Shown piece by piece: positions 45,957-54,500 of a stretch of DNA of 64,000 bases. The stretch lies in contig JAUIBW010000010.1 of NCBI GenBank assembly GCA_030427585.1, positions 62,001 to 126,000 on the forward strand, given 5' to 3'. This stretch comes from Bacteroidia bacterium. Lineage in GTDB: Bacteria; Bacteroidota; Bacteroidia; Flavobacteriales; Flavobacteriaceae. Made by a program: the position numbers and the translations under genes. The notes beneath the pieces are model-generated. The model was given only the letters and a program-made list of their open reading frames with translations. It was not told where the DNA came from and did no database searches. Numbering within the stretch: position 1 is the stretch's first letter; each line of letters opens with the position of its first letter.

Positions 45957-46870
45957 AACATTTTGTTTAGATTATTATTCGCCCAGGTTTCTATTAAAAA
46001 TCTGGCTATAGAATCTGGCCTCGAAAGTGTTAGCTCTTCTTTTAATACGCTCTTATGTATTTGTTCTGCCGAAAACCAGGCTGCTTCTTTAATTTCTTCG
46101 CCATCTACCACAAATTCTGTGTGTTCTACCTCGGCAACAAATCCCATCATTAAGGAAGATGAAAATGACCATGGTTGGGAATCAATGTAACGTAAATTAG
46201 TTACATCTACATTCACTTCTTCTTTCATTTCTCTTACCACAGCATCTTCAAGGCTTTCGCCAATTTCTACAAATCCTGCAAATGTGGAACACATATATCC
46301 ATTATCAATTTTTCTTTTATTCAATAGACATAAGGGTTGTCCTTCTTTTGGTTTATACTCAATAAGCACGATGATAGCTGGAGAGATTTGTGGGTAGAAA
46401 ACAGTAGAGCATTTTGGGTTTTTACATTTTTTGCTATGCCCATTTTCCCAGCTTTTAGTGTCTGCTCCACAAGCACCACAAAACCTGGTTATTTTATGCC
46501 ACTTATTAATCCCCAAGGCATACGCCAAAAGCGCTGCTTGTTCATTTTCTAATTGATCTACTAAATCTCTAATATCATAAAACTGACCTCCTTTTAAAAT
46601 TTTTGAAACATTTTTTATATCTGCTTCTGTTAACTCGGCTGTCCATATTTTTTTGTCTTTCTGCACTCCTAAAAAAGAGCTGTTGAGTGAGATCTGATCA
46701 AAGAGTTCTAATGGAAACATGGCTAATTCTTTACTTTCCCTTTCTTGAAAGAAGTAAAATTTATGCTGAAACGAGATAATCAAAACATCATTTGCAGAAA
46801 CTACTGAAGGAGTTCTTCTGTTTTCTGCAGCTCTATCAAAAAACGGATTACTATAATATTGTTTTTTCAT
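45953..46870 (-). CDS. nudC: NAD(+) diphosphatase (NudC-like Nudix hydrolase)
   Basis: A 305-residue Nudix enzyme. The zinc ribbon is FCGACGADTKS and KKCKNPKCS. The Nudix box GFVEIGESLEDAVVREMKEEVN has Asn at the last Gly of the consensus. The NudC-specific motif appears as SQPWSFSSSLM, where family consensus is SQPWPFPxS. It hydrolyses NAD(H) to NMN(H) and AMP, and may remove NAD caps from RNA. It overlaps both neighbours by 4 bp within an operon led by an HxlR regulator. Confidence 0.9.
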   Translation of the reverse strand: MKKQYYSNPFFDRAAENRRTPSVVSANDVLIISFQHKFYFFQERESKELAMFPLELFDQISLNSSFLGVQKDKKIWTAELTEADIKNVSKILKGGQFYDIRDLVDQLENEQAALLAYALGINKWHKITRFCGACGADTKSWENGHSKKCKNPKCSTVFYPQISPAIIVLIEYKPKEGQPLCLLNKRKIDNGYMCSTFAGFVEIGESLEDAVVREMKEEVNVDVTNLRYIDSQPWSFSSSLMMGFVAEVEHTEFVVDGEEIKEAAWFSAEQIHKSVLKEELTLSRPDSIARFLIETWANNNLNKML

Positions 46871-47199
46871 TTCGAGGTATAATTATTTGCCCAGGTTTTT
46901 GCCCATTTACCTAGTGGAGATAATAATTCGAACAGCTCTTTTCCTTGCTCAGTTAGCACATATCCATCAATAGAACGCTCTATAAGATGAGATTCTGTCA
47001 ACTCCTTTAATCTCTTATTTAGCGTAGTGGGAGAAATTGATTCGCAATACTCTTGTAACTTCCTAAATGTACTTGGACCTCTATACAGATGCCATATTAT
47101 TCCCATAGCCCAACTTCTTCCTAACAAATCAAAAAGAGCCATGATAGGTTGTCCGGTTTTTGATCCTCTAACTGGTTTTCCTGGTTTTGGTGTTGCCAT
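46867..47199 (-). CDS. HxlR family transcriptional regulator
   Basis: A 110-residue winged-helix regulator. I choose the start at 47199 (MATPKPGKPVRGSK) because the upstream extension to 47256 runs through the palindromic operator and reads unlike a protein. Core motifs are LLGRSWAMGIIWHLYRGPS and SPTTLNKRLKELTESHLIER. HxlR proteins often respond to reactive aldehydes, quinones or redox stress. It overlaps the nudC gene by 4 bp. Repeated TGTAGC sites upstream suggest autoregulation of the whole operon. Confidence 0.9.
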   Translation of the reverse strand: MATPKPGKPVRGSKTGQPIMALFDLLGRSWAMGIIWHLYRGPSTFRKLQEYCESISPTTLNKRLKELTESHLIERSIDGYVLTEQGKELFELLSPLGKWAKTWANNYTSK

Positions 47200-47209
47200 A
47201 TCACAAATT

Positions 47210-47246
47210 GCTACATATTTAATAGCAAAGCTACATAAAGTGTAGC
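47210..47246. promoter_or_regulatory. Triple GCTACA operator upstream of the HxlR gene
   Basis: GCTACA occurs at 47210-47215 and 47230-47235, and its complement TGTAGC at 47241-47246. The last two form GCTACA-n5-TGTAGC, a palindromic operator. They lie 11-47 bp upstream of the HxlR start. Confidence 0.6.
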
Positions 47247-47314
47247 AATAAATCAATAAAAATAACTTTTATGTGTACAGGTAGCGTTATCAGTAGTATT
47301 GCATAGCAAAAAAC

Positions 47315-47350
47315 AGAAGACAATTTGATCCCAAACTCAAATTGCCTTCT
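47315..47350. terminator. Terminator-like hairpin between HxlR and the monooxygenase-like gene
   Basis: agaagacaatttga (47315-47328) pairs with tcaaattgccttct (47337-47350), a 14-bp stem with one G-T type mismatch and an 8-base loop. It follows the 3' end of the minus-strand gene at 47406. Confidence 0.65.
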
Positions 47351-47405
47351 ATTACATAAAAAAATAGCCACTAATAGGTGTCTCTTTTTCTAAAGAGAGT
47401 AGGTT

Positions 47406-47822
47406 CTAATTTCTAAAAACAGAATAGACTCTAACATCTGGGGCGCTTTCTAGATAAGGTTTTAATTCTCTAACCACATCTTTTTCGAATAAGTTCGATG
47501 ACAGGTATGCTTTTGCATCTGCTTCAGATTTAAAACCATGCATCACCTGCACATCTTAGGTTCTTAGGATCAATTCTTTTGATACTGCTCCTTTGATTTG
47601 TTTTAAAAATGGCTCTTTGTATTTAAGATATATACCTGCAGCACGTTCTCGATTTTCTGATTTGATTTTCAGGGTAATTTGTAAATAGGCATTTGTTTCT
47701 GCTTTTTTGTCCATTGTCATTGATGTTAATGTTAATAACACTATTGTCGCGAATATTGGCAATAGTCTGATCGAAAATTTAAATTTTGATTTCATTGCAT
47801 TCATAATTTTGTTACAGAACAA
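47406..47822 (-). pseudogene. Monooxygenase-like secreted protein interrupted by an in-frame stop
   Basis: The frame from about 47822 (better start ATG at 47795, MKSKFKFSIRLLPIF) has a signal peptide and reads to a TAA at 47556-47558. The same frame continues without another stop as DVQVMHGFKSEADAKAYLSS and ends in a TAG at 47406. The two parts together resemble a secreted antibiotic biosynthesis monooxygenase-like (ferredoxin-fold) protein of about 130 residues. A single base change (GAA to TAA) would explain it. A sequencing error or a genuine truncation cannot be separated here. Confidence 0.6.
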
Positions 47823-47878
47823 AAGTAGCTTGTAACAAGACTCAAGAAAATGGACAAAACCTACTATAATTAGTAAAT

Positions 47879-48754
47879 TTAGGAAATCGTTTTCCTAAAC
47901 TCTGAGGGGGAGATTTTAAGATGTTTTTTAAAATACTTGATAAAATAATAAGGATCTTGAAATCCCAAATCATATCCTATTTGGTTTATTCGAGCATTAG
48001 TATGCACCAATTTTCTTTTGGCTTCTAAAAGAATTCTATCGGTAATCACTTGCGAAGTTGTTTTTCCCATTTCGGATTTAATAATAGCATTAAGTGTTTT
48101 TGTTGAAATAGAAAGACGATCTGCATAATTAGATACAGGCCAATTTTGATTAAAGTTATGTTCTAAAAGATCTCTAAACTTGAGATATGTAAAATTGCGG
48201 CTTGAGTCGGTTTTGATTGTTGTATCATTTTTTCGCTTCTCACGTTCTATACGAAGCAAAAAAGCTTTTAGCACATTAGATAGAATCATTTGGTTACCAA
48301 ATTCACCACTATTTTTCGTTTCATTTTCTATTTGCTGAAAATAGCTTAAAATCTGGCACTCCTGCTCACCAGAAACCTGATAGAAGGGTTCTTGATAATT
48401 ATTAAATATAGAATAGGTAAGAAAAAAGTTGATGTCGGTTTCGTTATTTAAAATAAATGACTCATTAAAATGAAGTAACAAACCGTTATAATCCTGGCGT
48501 TGTTCAAAAAAATGAACCTGATTTTTGGCGATAAAAAAAATCCTGTTTTTTTTAATATCATACTCTTCAAAATCTATAAAATGCTTTCCTTTATTGCTTT
48601 TAAACCAAATGATTTGATAAAAACTATGTGTATGTGGTTTTGAAGAGTGCTGGGAATGTATTTTTTGATATTCGGCCAAATCATAAATATCGAATTGCCT
48701 CTTTTGAGGTTCATCTTTTAGAAAATGATATTTTTCAATTTCTTGTTCTGACAT
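47879..48754 (-). CDS. AraC family transcriptional regulator
   Basis: A 291-residue soluble AraC protein. The N-terminal cupin-like sensor contains SSKPHTHSFYQIIWF. The C-terminal helix-turn-helix pair includes YADRLSISTKTLNAIIKSEM and IGYDLGFQDPYYFIKYFKKH, ending SPSEFRKT. It is the last of three minus-strand genes (DUF4269, hydrolase, AraC) with short gaps, though the 36-bp gap before it could hold a promoter. The target is unknown. Confidence 0.92.
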   Translation of the reverse strand: MSEQEIEKYHFLKDEPQKRQFDIYDLAEYQKIHSQHSSKPHTHSFYQIIWFKSNKGKHFIDFEEYDIKKNRIFFIAKNQVHFFEQRQDYNGLLLHFNESFILNNETDINFFLTYSIFNNYQEPFYQVSGEQECQILSYFQQIENETKNSGEFGNQMILSNVLKAFLLRIEREKRKNDTTIKTDSSRNFTYLKFRDLLEHNFNQNWPVSNYADRLSISTKTLNAIIKSEMGKTTSQVITDRILLEAKRKLVHTNARINQIGYDLGFQDPYYFIKYFKKHLKISPSEFRKTIS

Positions 48755-48790
48755 TACTTTTGCTTCATACTATCCTCGAAATGAAACTTA

Positions 48791-49573
48791 TTATGCGGAA
48801 TATACTTTTTTAATAATTTCTCTTATATCGGTATAGAAATGCTTTGAATTTTCTATCATATGCCAGTGTCCCACACCTTTATAAAGCTTATTTGGAATAT
48901 TGTGCTCTTTTATAAAGTTCTGGGTGTCTTTGGGAGTATCTAAATCACCCCATATGTATATCTTATTACAAGTTAAGTCTCTAAACTCAAACCCGCATTG
49001 GTTATCCTTAATGTGCTCCTGACTTGTAATCCCCCAATTACGCATTCCCCGAGGCTCGGCAAGTCTAAAGCTGCAATAATATCTTTTGTACCGTTCCTCT
49101 TCTATGGCATTTTCAAAAATCTTTTTTTCGAAAAATTGGGCAAATTCTTCTGCTGTATTGTATTGTAACGGTTTACTCGAAAAATAGCTATCTGCCTCTG
49201 TTAGATTTCCTTCTATATTAATATAGTAATTAATCCTACTTGCTAATTGTTGGCAAACCCAGGTTCCTATAAGTGCGCCAATCGAATGTGCTACAATATT
49301 TATTTCTACATCGTTCTCTATTTCTTTTTCTATTACTTTCGAAAGCAAATCTGCCTGCGCTTTAATCGATACATAGTTAGAATTTACAGGGCTAACTCCA
49401 AACCCAGGAAGATCTACAACATAAAGATTAAATCCTGATGCAAGATTAGAGTTAAAAACCTCTTTATATGCTAAACCAGAATCGGCAAATCCATGTAAAA
49501 ACCAAATCGATTGTTTGGTTTTATCTACAATATTATACCTTATAAATATATCATCAAGGACTTTTATTTTCAT
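48791..49573 (-). CDS. Alpha/beta hydrolase
   Basis: A 260-residue alpha/beta hydrolase. The oxyanion segment is WFLHGFADSG, the nucleophile elbow VAHSIGALIG (A-x-S-x-G instead of G-x-S-x-G), the acid in IWGDLDTPKD and the catalytic His in KGVGHWHMIEN. No signal peptide is seen. It starts 6 bp after the DUF4269 gene, so they are co-transcribed. Confidence 0.9.
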   Translation of the reverse strand: MKIKVLDDIFIRYNIVDKTKQSIWFLHGFADSGLAYKEVFNSNLASGFNLYVVDLPGFGVSPVNSNYVSIKAQADLLSKVIEKEIENDVEINIVAHSIGALIGTWVCQQLASRINYYINIEGNLTEADSYFSSKPLQYNTAEEFAQFFEKKIFENAIEEERYKRYYCSFRLAEPRGMRNWGITSQEHIKDNQCGFEFRDLTCNKIYIWGDLDTPKDTQNFIKEHNIPNKLYKGVGHWHMIENSKHFYTDIREIIKKVYSA

Positions 49574-49579
49574 ATGTTT

Positions 49580-50104
49580 TTAGTATCTCAAATTTAATAG
49601 TTCCTTATAAGGATCTCCTTTCAAACCTAAGAGTTTAGCAAATGCTTGTTCGGTTTTCACTCCTTTAGATTTTAATTCCTTTATTTTGGACCGAAACTCG
49701 ATTCCTTTTTCCTTCAAAATTTTATATTCTACAACCATATGCCTATACGCGTCCTGTTGTTCGGCAGGAATATTTTGCCCAAAAATCTCTATATCAAATC
49801 CATTGGATCGAAACCGGCAAACCGTTCTTTTTGTTTCACCATATGTTCGAGTCGAAATCGTAAAGTCTTTTTCTTTTTGAAATGATCTGATAATTAAGCT
49901 TGTAAATTTTGCATGATCTTCGCATTCGCAAATAATATCCAGGTCGCTTTGTGGTACATCAATAGCAATTGGTATAGTTCCTGTTAAGATAGGGGTATAT
50001 GCTCTCAGTATCTGCATAATATCTAACCTCAACAAAGTATCATATGCTTTTCTTTGTCGAGTATTTCCAAATTTTAAATACGCTATAGTTCTAAAATCTA
50101 TCAT
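49580..50104 (-). CDS. DUF4269 domain protein
   Basis: A 174-residue protein resembling DUF4269: TGTIPIAIDVPQSDLDIICE looks like a degenerate nucleotidyltransferase-type core with an acidic SDLD, and the C-terminal AFAKLLGLKGDPYKELL is typical. No function is established. It leads the hydrolase/AraC group. Confidence 0.82.
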   Translation of the reverse strand: MIDFRTIAYLKFGNTRQRKAYDTLLRLDIMQILRAYTPILTGTIPIAIDVPQSDLDIICECEDHAKFTSLIIRSFQKEKDFTISTRTYGETKRTVCRFRSNGFDIEIFGQNIPAEQQDAYRHMVVEYKILKEKGIEFRSKIKELKSKGVKTEQAFAKLLGLKGDPYKELLNLRY

Positions 50105-50271
50105 GACTGATGAAACAAAAACTATGATTAGTGTAAGGTATAAAACGGCTATAAAAAATGTTATAAAATTAAGTTAATGCCAACCAAAATAGTTATTTGA
50201 TCATCTTATCTTTACTGTAGAAGTATTAAATATAATCAATTTCATTAGCTCATTAGACTACTTTACCTAAT

Positions 50272-51717
50272 TCATTCTACATACAATGTATCGGCTTTCA
50301 TTTCTTTAGTAATCCATTCTCGTAATTTGTTTACTCTAATATCATTAAGACTATCAGATACCTGAAATTTCCACTTAGGGAAGATAACTTGCACAGTATC
50401 TACTTTTAAGAAATTAGATTTTTGCACCTCGCCGTACCCTAGCTCTGCTAGGTCTGGGAATCTTATTTTTGCATCTTTGGCTATACTTGCATATGGCATT
50501 ACAGTGACCGGAATCACCTTATTTGCTTCCTTAAGTTGAGTTTCCAGACCAGCTATCTTAATCTTAAGGTCTTCAATTTCATCCAGAAGCTTATCATTTT
50601 CTTTTTCTACACGATTTAACTGCACTATAGACCTATCATATGCTTTGGATATCTGGTCAATACCTCTCGACTTATTACCATTTATTGCCAACGTAAAATC
50701 ACTAATACTTGTATACTTTTTAATTTCATTTTGCAAATCACTTACGGTTGCCTCATTAATCTCTCCATCAAAATATAATTTTATAGATTCATTATTATAA
50801 TCATAGAAATCTTTTCTAAGGTATAAGTTTTCATTAGCATCAATTTCATTAGCTTTAAATGCTTTATAATCCCGTTCTGCATTACTTTCATTAAGAGTTA
50901 CATAAAATGTATAACTCGCAGGTATCATTACCAATATTGCCAGTAAAGAGGCAAGTCGTGCTATACGCTTTCTTTTTGCGGAATTAGCATATCGCAACAT
51001 CGGAAAACGTAATAATTTAGAAACGATAAATGTAGATAATGCAATAAATGTAGCATTAATAGAAAACAAATACAGCGCTCCAAGGGCATACTCTAATTTC
51101 CACTCTGCAATACCATATCCTACCGTACATAGTGGTGGCATTAATGCAGTAGCAATAGCTACTCCCGCTATAGCATTAGGCATTGTTCCTTTTTTAGATT
51201 TGGCGACAATTAGTGCCAAACCTCCAAAAACTGCGACTAATACATCCAGGATAGTAGGTGCCGTCCTAGATTCTAACTCGGGAGTTAATTCTGTTAAAGG
51301 AGAAACCCAAAAATATAATGTAGCAGCAAGAACACTTAGACCTACCATTACCCCCAGATTGACCAGAGATCTTTTTAATGTGTCAATATCATTAATAGCG
51401 ATAGATAATCCAACTCCAACAATTGGTCCCATTAACGGAGAAATTAACATCGCTCCTATTACTACTGCCGTAGAACTTACATTAAGACCAATAGACGCTA
51501 CAAATACCGAAAAAATAAGAATCCAGGCATTATGCCCTTTAAAAGGGATATCATTTTTAACATCCTCTATTGTTTGATCTTTATCTGTCTCTGATCTTAT
51601 GTCTAATAGTTCTCTAACAAATGTATTAGCACTGGCAAAAAGGCCTTTGGCATCTCTCTTTACTGTTTCTGCCATCTCGTCCTGATCAGGAACAGGTTGA
51701 TTTGTGTTTTCTGTCAT
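50272..51717 (-). CDS. DUF389 (TIGR00341) membrane protein
   Basis: A 481-residue membrane protein. The DUF389 core (about residues 55-250) has repeated glycine-rich helices such as VVIGAMLISPLMGPIVGVGL and IAGVAIATALMPPLCTVGYG. A C-terminal periplasmic or cytoplasmic tail (about 270-480) includes a coiled-coil-like stretch (NRVEKENDKLLDEIEDLKIK). The function is unknown. It follows the mannose-1-phosphate guanylyltransferase by 6 bp on the same strand. Confidence 0.88.
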   Translation of the reverse strand: MTENTNQPVPDQDEMAETVKRDAKGLFASANTFVRELLDIRSETDKDQTIEDVKNDIPFKGHNAWILIFSVFVASIGLNVSSTAVVIGAMLISPLMGPIVGVGLSIAINDIDTLKRSLVNLGVMVGLSVLAATLYFWVSPLTELTPELESRTAPTILDVLVAVFGGLALIVAKSKKGTMPNAIAGVAIATALMPPLCTVGYGIAEWKLEYALGALYLFSINATFIALSTFIVSKLLRFPMLRYANSAKRKRIARLASLLAILVMIPASYTFYVTLNESNAERDYKAFKANEIDANENLYLRKDFYDYNNESIKLYFDGEINEATVSDLQNEIKKYTSISDFTLAINGNKSRGIDQISKAYDRSIVQLNRVEKENDKLLDEIEDLKIKIAGLETQLKEANKVIPVTVMPYASIAKDAKIRFPDLAELGYGEVQKSNFLKVDTVQVIFPKWKFQVSDSLNDIRVNKLREWITKEMKADTLYVE

Positions 51718-51723
51718 TGTACT

Positions 51724-52809
51724 TTATCCGTATTGTTCTCCGTAGGTTTCTTTTACTTTATTAAGCACCTTTTTAATATCCTGTTCTTTCTTTTTGGGAT
51801 AAATCAAAAGTACTTCTTCTTTATCTATAATGATATAATCTTTAAGTCCGTCGACTATCACAATTTTATCACCAGATGTTCTAATCATATTACCAGAGGC
51901 ATCTTCGGGTAATACTCTCGCATTAACTACAGCATTACCAGATTCTGTTTTATCTAATTTATCATATAACGACCCCCAGGTCCCTAGGTCATTCCAATCA
52001 AAAGTTGCCGGAAGCACATATACATTATCTGCTTTCTCCAAAATAGCATAATCGATAGATATATTCTCTGCCAGCGGGTATTTTTTTTGTATAAAATCGT
52101 TCTCCTGCATTGTATTATAGACAACTGACCCTTTTTCGAATAAAGCAGTCATTTGCTGCTGAAATTTTGCAAAAGCAGTTATAATACTTTGTACACTCCA
52201 GATAAAGATCCCGGCATTCCATAAAAAATTTCCTTCACTTAAAAACTTTTTGGCAGTGTCATAATCTGGTTTCTCTGTAAACTGGGTTACTTTTTTCTTG
52301 GCTTCTTCACTTTCTTTATCATATTGAATATAACCATATCCCGTATTAGGAAATGTGGGTTGAATTCCTAGGGTCATCAAAATATCATGTTCTAAACATG
52401 CAGTAAAACTATATTCTAGATTTGCTATAAATGCATTTTCATCTTCGATCCAATGGTCACTAGGGGCAACTACCATTACTGCATCGGGGTTTTCCTTTTG
52501 AATCTTTAATGCTGCATACAGAATACATGGTGCCGTATTTCGCATTGCTGGTTCGGTTACTACCTGTCTTTGCTCTGCTTCTGGTAGTTGTTTTAAAACC
52601 AAATCATTATATCGCTCGTTGGTAAGAATAAATATATTTTCTTTAGGAACAATCTTAGCCAGACGCAAAAATGTACGTTGGATCAGTGTTTCTCCTGTTC
52701 CTAACATATCGTGGAACTGTTTTGGAAACTCTGAAGTGCTCACAGGCCAAAACCTTGATCCTACTCCACCTGCCATCAATATTGCATAATAATTTTTGTT
52801 CATAATCAA
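51724..52809 (-). CDS. manC: Mannose-1-phosphate guanylyltransferase
   Basis: A 361-residue nucleotidyltransferase making GDP-mannose for cell-surface glycans. The pyrophosphorylase loop reads MAGGVGSRFWPVSTSEFPKQ, with Ser-Thr-Ser in place of the usual Ser-Arg. VVAPSDHWI and FTEKPDYDTAKKFL are further family motifs, and FDWNDLGTWGSLY lies near the C-terminus. There is no fused isomerase domain. It overlaps the SprT gene by 4 bp and precedes DUF389 by 6 bp. Confidence 0.93.
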   Translation of the reverse strand: MIMNKNYYAILMAGGVGSRFWPVSTSEFPKQFHDMLGTGETLIQRTFLRLAKIVPKENIFILTNERYNDLVLKQLPEAEQRQVVTEPAMRNTAPCILYAALKIQKENPDAVMVVAPSDHWIEDENAFIANLEYSFTACLEHDILMTLGIQPTFPNTGYGYIQYDKESEEAKKKVTQFTEKPDYDTAKKFLSEGNFLWNAGIFIWSVQSIITAFAKFQQQMTALFEKGSVVYNTMQENDFIQKKYPLAENISIDYAILEKADNVYVLPATFDWNDLGTWGSLYDKLDKTESGNAVVNARVLPEDASGNMIRTSGDKIVIVDGLKDYIIIDKEEVLLIYPKKKEQDIKKVLNKVKETYGEQYG

Positions 52810-53402
52810 TTTAATAATTCAACTTCTGCGTTTGGGTTAAAAAGGTAAATTCTGCCTGTATTGAGCTCTACGCATTCATAACGTTTTACTTTCTTATTAC
52901 CTTTCTTAAAGACTTTTCCATTGTATAAACGGAAGACACTTCCGAGGGGTAACTCAAAGATATAATTTTTATCATTAGCGGGGTCATATTGTTTTAATGC
53001 TAATGATAATTTTTCATCGGTATCACTACTAGCTCTTGGATTTTTAAAATGATGTGCTATAACAGGTAATAATTTAACTGGGAATACTTCGGGATTAATA
53101 TAGGGCAGCATTAATTGCTGAAAGGTTCTTTTCCATTCTATCCCATGTGGTTTTATATAACGCCCATACTTTTCAAAAGCTACGAGATGTGCTATTTCAT
53201 GAATCAACGTAATGAGAAAACGATATCTATTAAGAGAAGCATTTACGGTAATCTGGTGTCTCCCGTCTGGCATTTTACGATAATCTCCATGTCGCGTAAC
53301 TCTTTCATTTACGATTTTAAGGTGTACATTGCATTTTATGATAAGATCAAACACCTTATCTACAGATCGTTCTGGAATATATTTCCTTAATATTTCTTTC
53401 AA
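52806..53402 (-). CDS. SprT-like zinc metalloprotease domain protein
   Basis: A 198-residue SprT-like protein. The zinc motif HEIAHLVAF starts at residue 68, with a third histidine at 86 in KPHGIEWKRTF. A conserved zinc-ribbon-like C-terminus is not evident; only one Cys (YECVE) is present. SprT domains are related to the DNA-protein crosslink protease SPRTN. It starts the three-gene operon with manC and DUF389. Confidence 0.88.
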   Translation of the reverse strand: MKEILRKYIPERSVDKVFDLIIKCNVHLKIVNERVTRHGDYRKMPDGRHQITVNASLNRYRFLITLIHEIAHLVAFEKYGRYIKPHGIEWKRTFQQLMLPYINPEVFPVKLLPVIAHHFKNPRASSDTDEKLSLALKQYDPANDKNYIFELPLGSVFRLYNGKVFKKGNKKVKRYECVELNTGRIYLFNPNAEVELLN

Positions 53403-53445
53403 ATGCTCAAAATTATTAATCTTCCTTTTACTTGCGCAAAATACA

Positions 53446-53478
53446 AAATTAAGCGCACGAGAATAGCACGCTTAATTT
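53446..53478 (-). terminator. Terminator after the DUF4349 gene
   Basis: aaattaagcg (53446-53455) and cgcttaattt (53469-53478) form a 10-bp stem with a 13-base loop, just past the stop codon of the minus-strand DUF4349 gene and before the SprT gene. Confidence 0.7.
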
Positions 53479-53486
53479 AATATTTT

Positions 53487-54374
53487 TCACTTTCTTATCC
53501 ATTTAAAATACACAAAGATTACACCTCCTAATACTAGTAGTGGCCAGATATAAAACAATAGCAATGTTAGGTTTTCTATAATCGACCAACCAAAAGATAA
53601 TCCATGTTTTGCTTTGTCTAAAAAATGAGGTTTGTACCCTGCAGGTTCATCTTTTGGAATTATAGTTTGGTATACATCTACCTGGATCGTACTATAAGAC
53701 ACTTTATTGCTTAAATATTTTAATCTTCCTTGAGCAGATTCAATTTCTTCCTGAAGCAAACTAAGCTTTTCTTCGGTCTTCAAAATATCTTCTACTGTTT
53801 TAGCTTTTGTTCTTAAAATGGTTTCATAACGCTCTTTTACATCCAACTTTGTTTGTAATCGTGATGTAATATCAATATATTCTTTGGTTACATCTACTGT
53901 AGATATGTTTTTATAATCCACAAATTCTGCCAACCCACAAACACTATCCAAAACAGTATCAAACTGGTCTTGAGGAATTCTGATCGTAAAACGATTTTCT
54001 TTAGTATAATTTGTATTTGTAAATCGCTCATCAGAAATATATCCTTGATATTGTAAAGCAATTTTTTTAGCCAATACCGTTGCCTCTTCAACATCTTTCA
54101 CTTTGATTTTACAATTAGCATTCTTAATAATCTTTAGTGTAGTGTCTATATTGTCTTTTTTAGTTTTCATTCTATCATTATCTAGTAGTGTAGCTTCTTT
54201 TGTTTGTTTTCCAGATTCAATACTTGACAATACAGGAGTTTCTCCTGTATCTTCGAGCATAATATGTTCTGATTCTAATGCATATTTGTTTTCACTATTC
54301 GCACAAGAATATCCTAATAAGGCAACTCCAATTAAAATTATTATTCTGCTTATTTTAAATTTGTTCGTTTTCAT
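53487..54374 (-). CDS. DUF4349 lipoprotein
   Basis: A 295-residue envelope protein. The lipoprotein signal ends at LLGYSCANSEN. The DUF4349 domain (about 75-250) contains CKIKVKDVEEATVLAKKIA and a long helical region (TVEDILKTEEKLSLLQEEIE) likely to form a coiled coil. A C-terminal transmembrane helix (LTLLLFYIWPLLVLGGVIFV) is followed by KWIRK. It is transcribed divergently from the gene at 54501, sharing a 126-bp region with a palindrome. Confidence 0.87.
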   Translation of the reverse strand: MKTNKFKISRIIILIGVALLGYSCANSENKYALESEHIMLEDTGETPVLSSIESGKQTKEATLLDNDRMKTKKDNIDTTLKIIKNANCKIKVKDVEEATVLAKKIALQYQGYISDERFTNTNYTKENRFTIRIPQDQFDTVLDSVCGLAEFVDYKNISTVDVTKEYIDITSRLQTKLDVKERYETILRTKAKTVEDILKTEEKLSLLQEEIESAQGRLKYLSNKVSYSTIQVDVYQTIIPKDEPAGYKPHFLDKAKHGLSFGWSIIENLTLLLFYIWPLLVLGGVIFVYFKWIRK

Positions 54375-54457
54375 TTTTATATTTTTTATCTTGTTAAACT
54401 GAAAACAAACTTAAAAGCTAACTTTATTTATCAATTGTAGAATACTTGTAGAGGGAT

Positions 54458-54473
54458 TGTAAAATATTTTACA
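54458..54473. promoter_or_regulatory. Perfect palindrome in the divergent promoter region
   Basis: TGTAAAATATTTTACA is an exact 16-bp palindrome lying 84 bp upstream of the DUF4349 start and 28 bp before the next gene. It could be an operator shared by both. Confidence 0.45.
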
Positions 54474-54500
54474 AAACACAAAAAAACTCATTATCAAAAC

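Noticed and set aside
47200-47256. Upstream extension of the HxlR regulator by 19 codons
   Set aside because: The extension lies on the GCTACA operator repeats and reads MIYCYTLCSFAIK, unlike HxlR N-termini.
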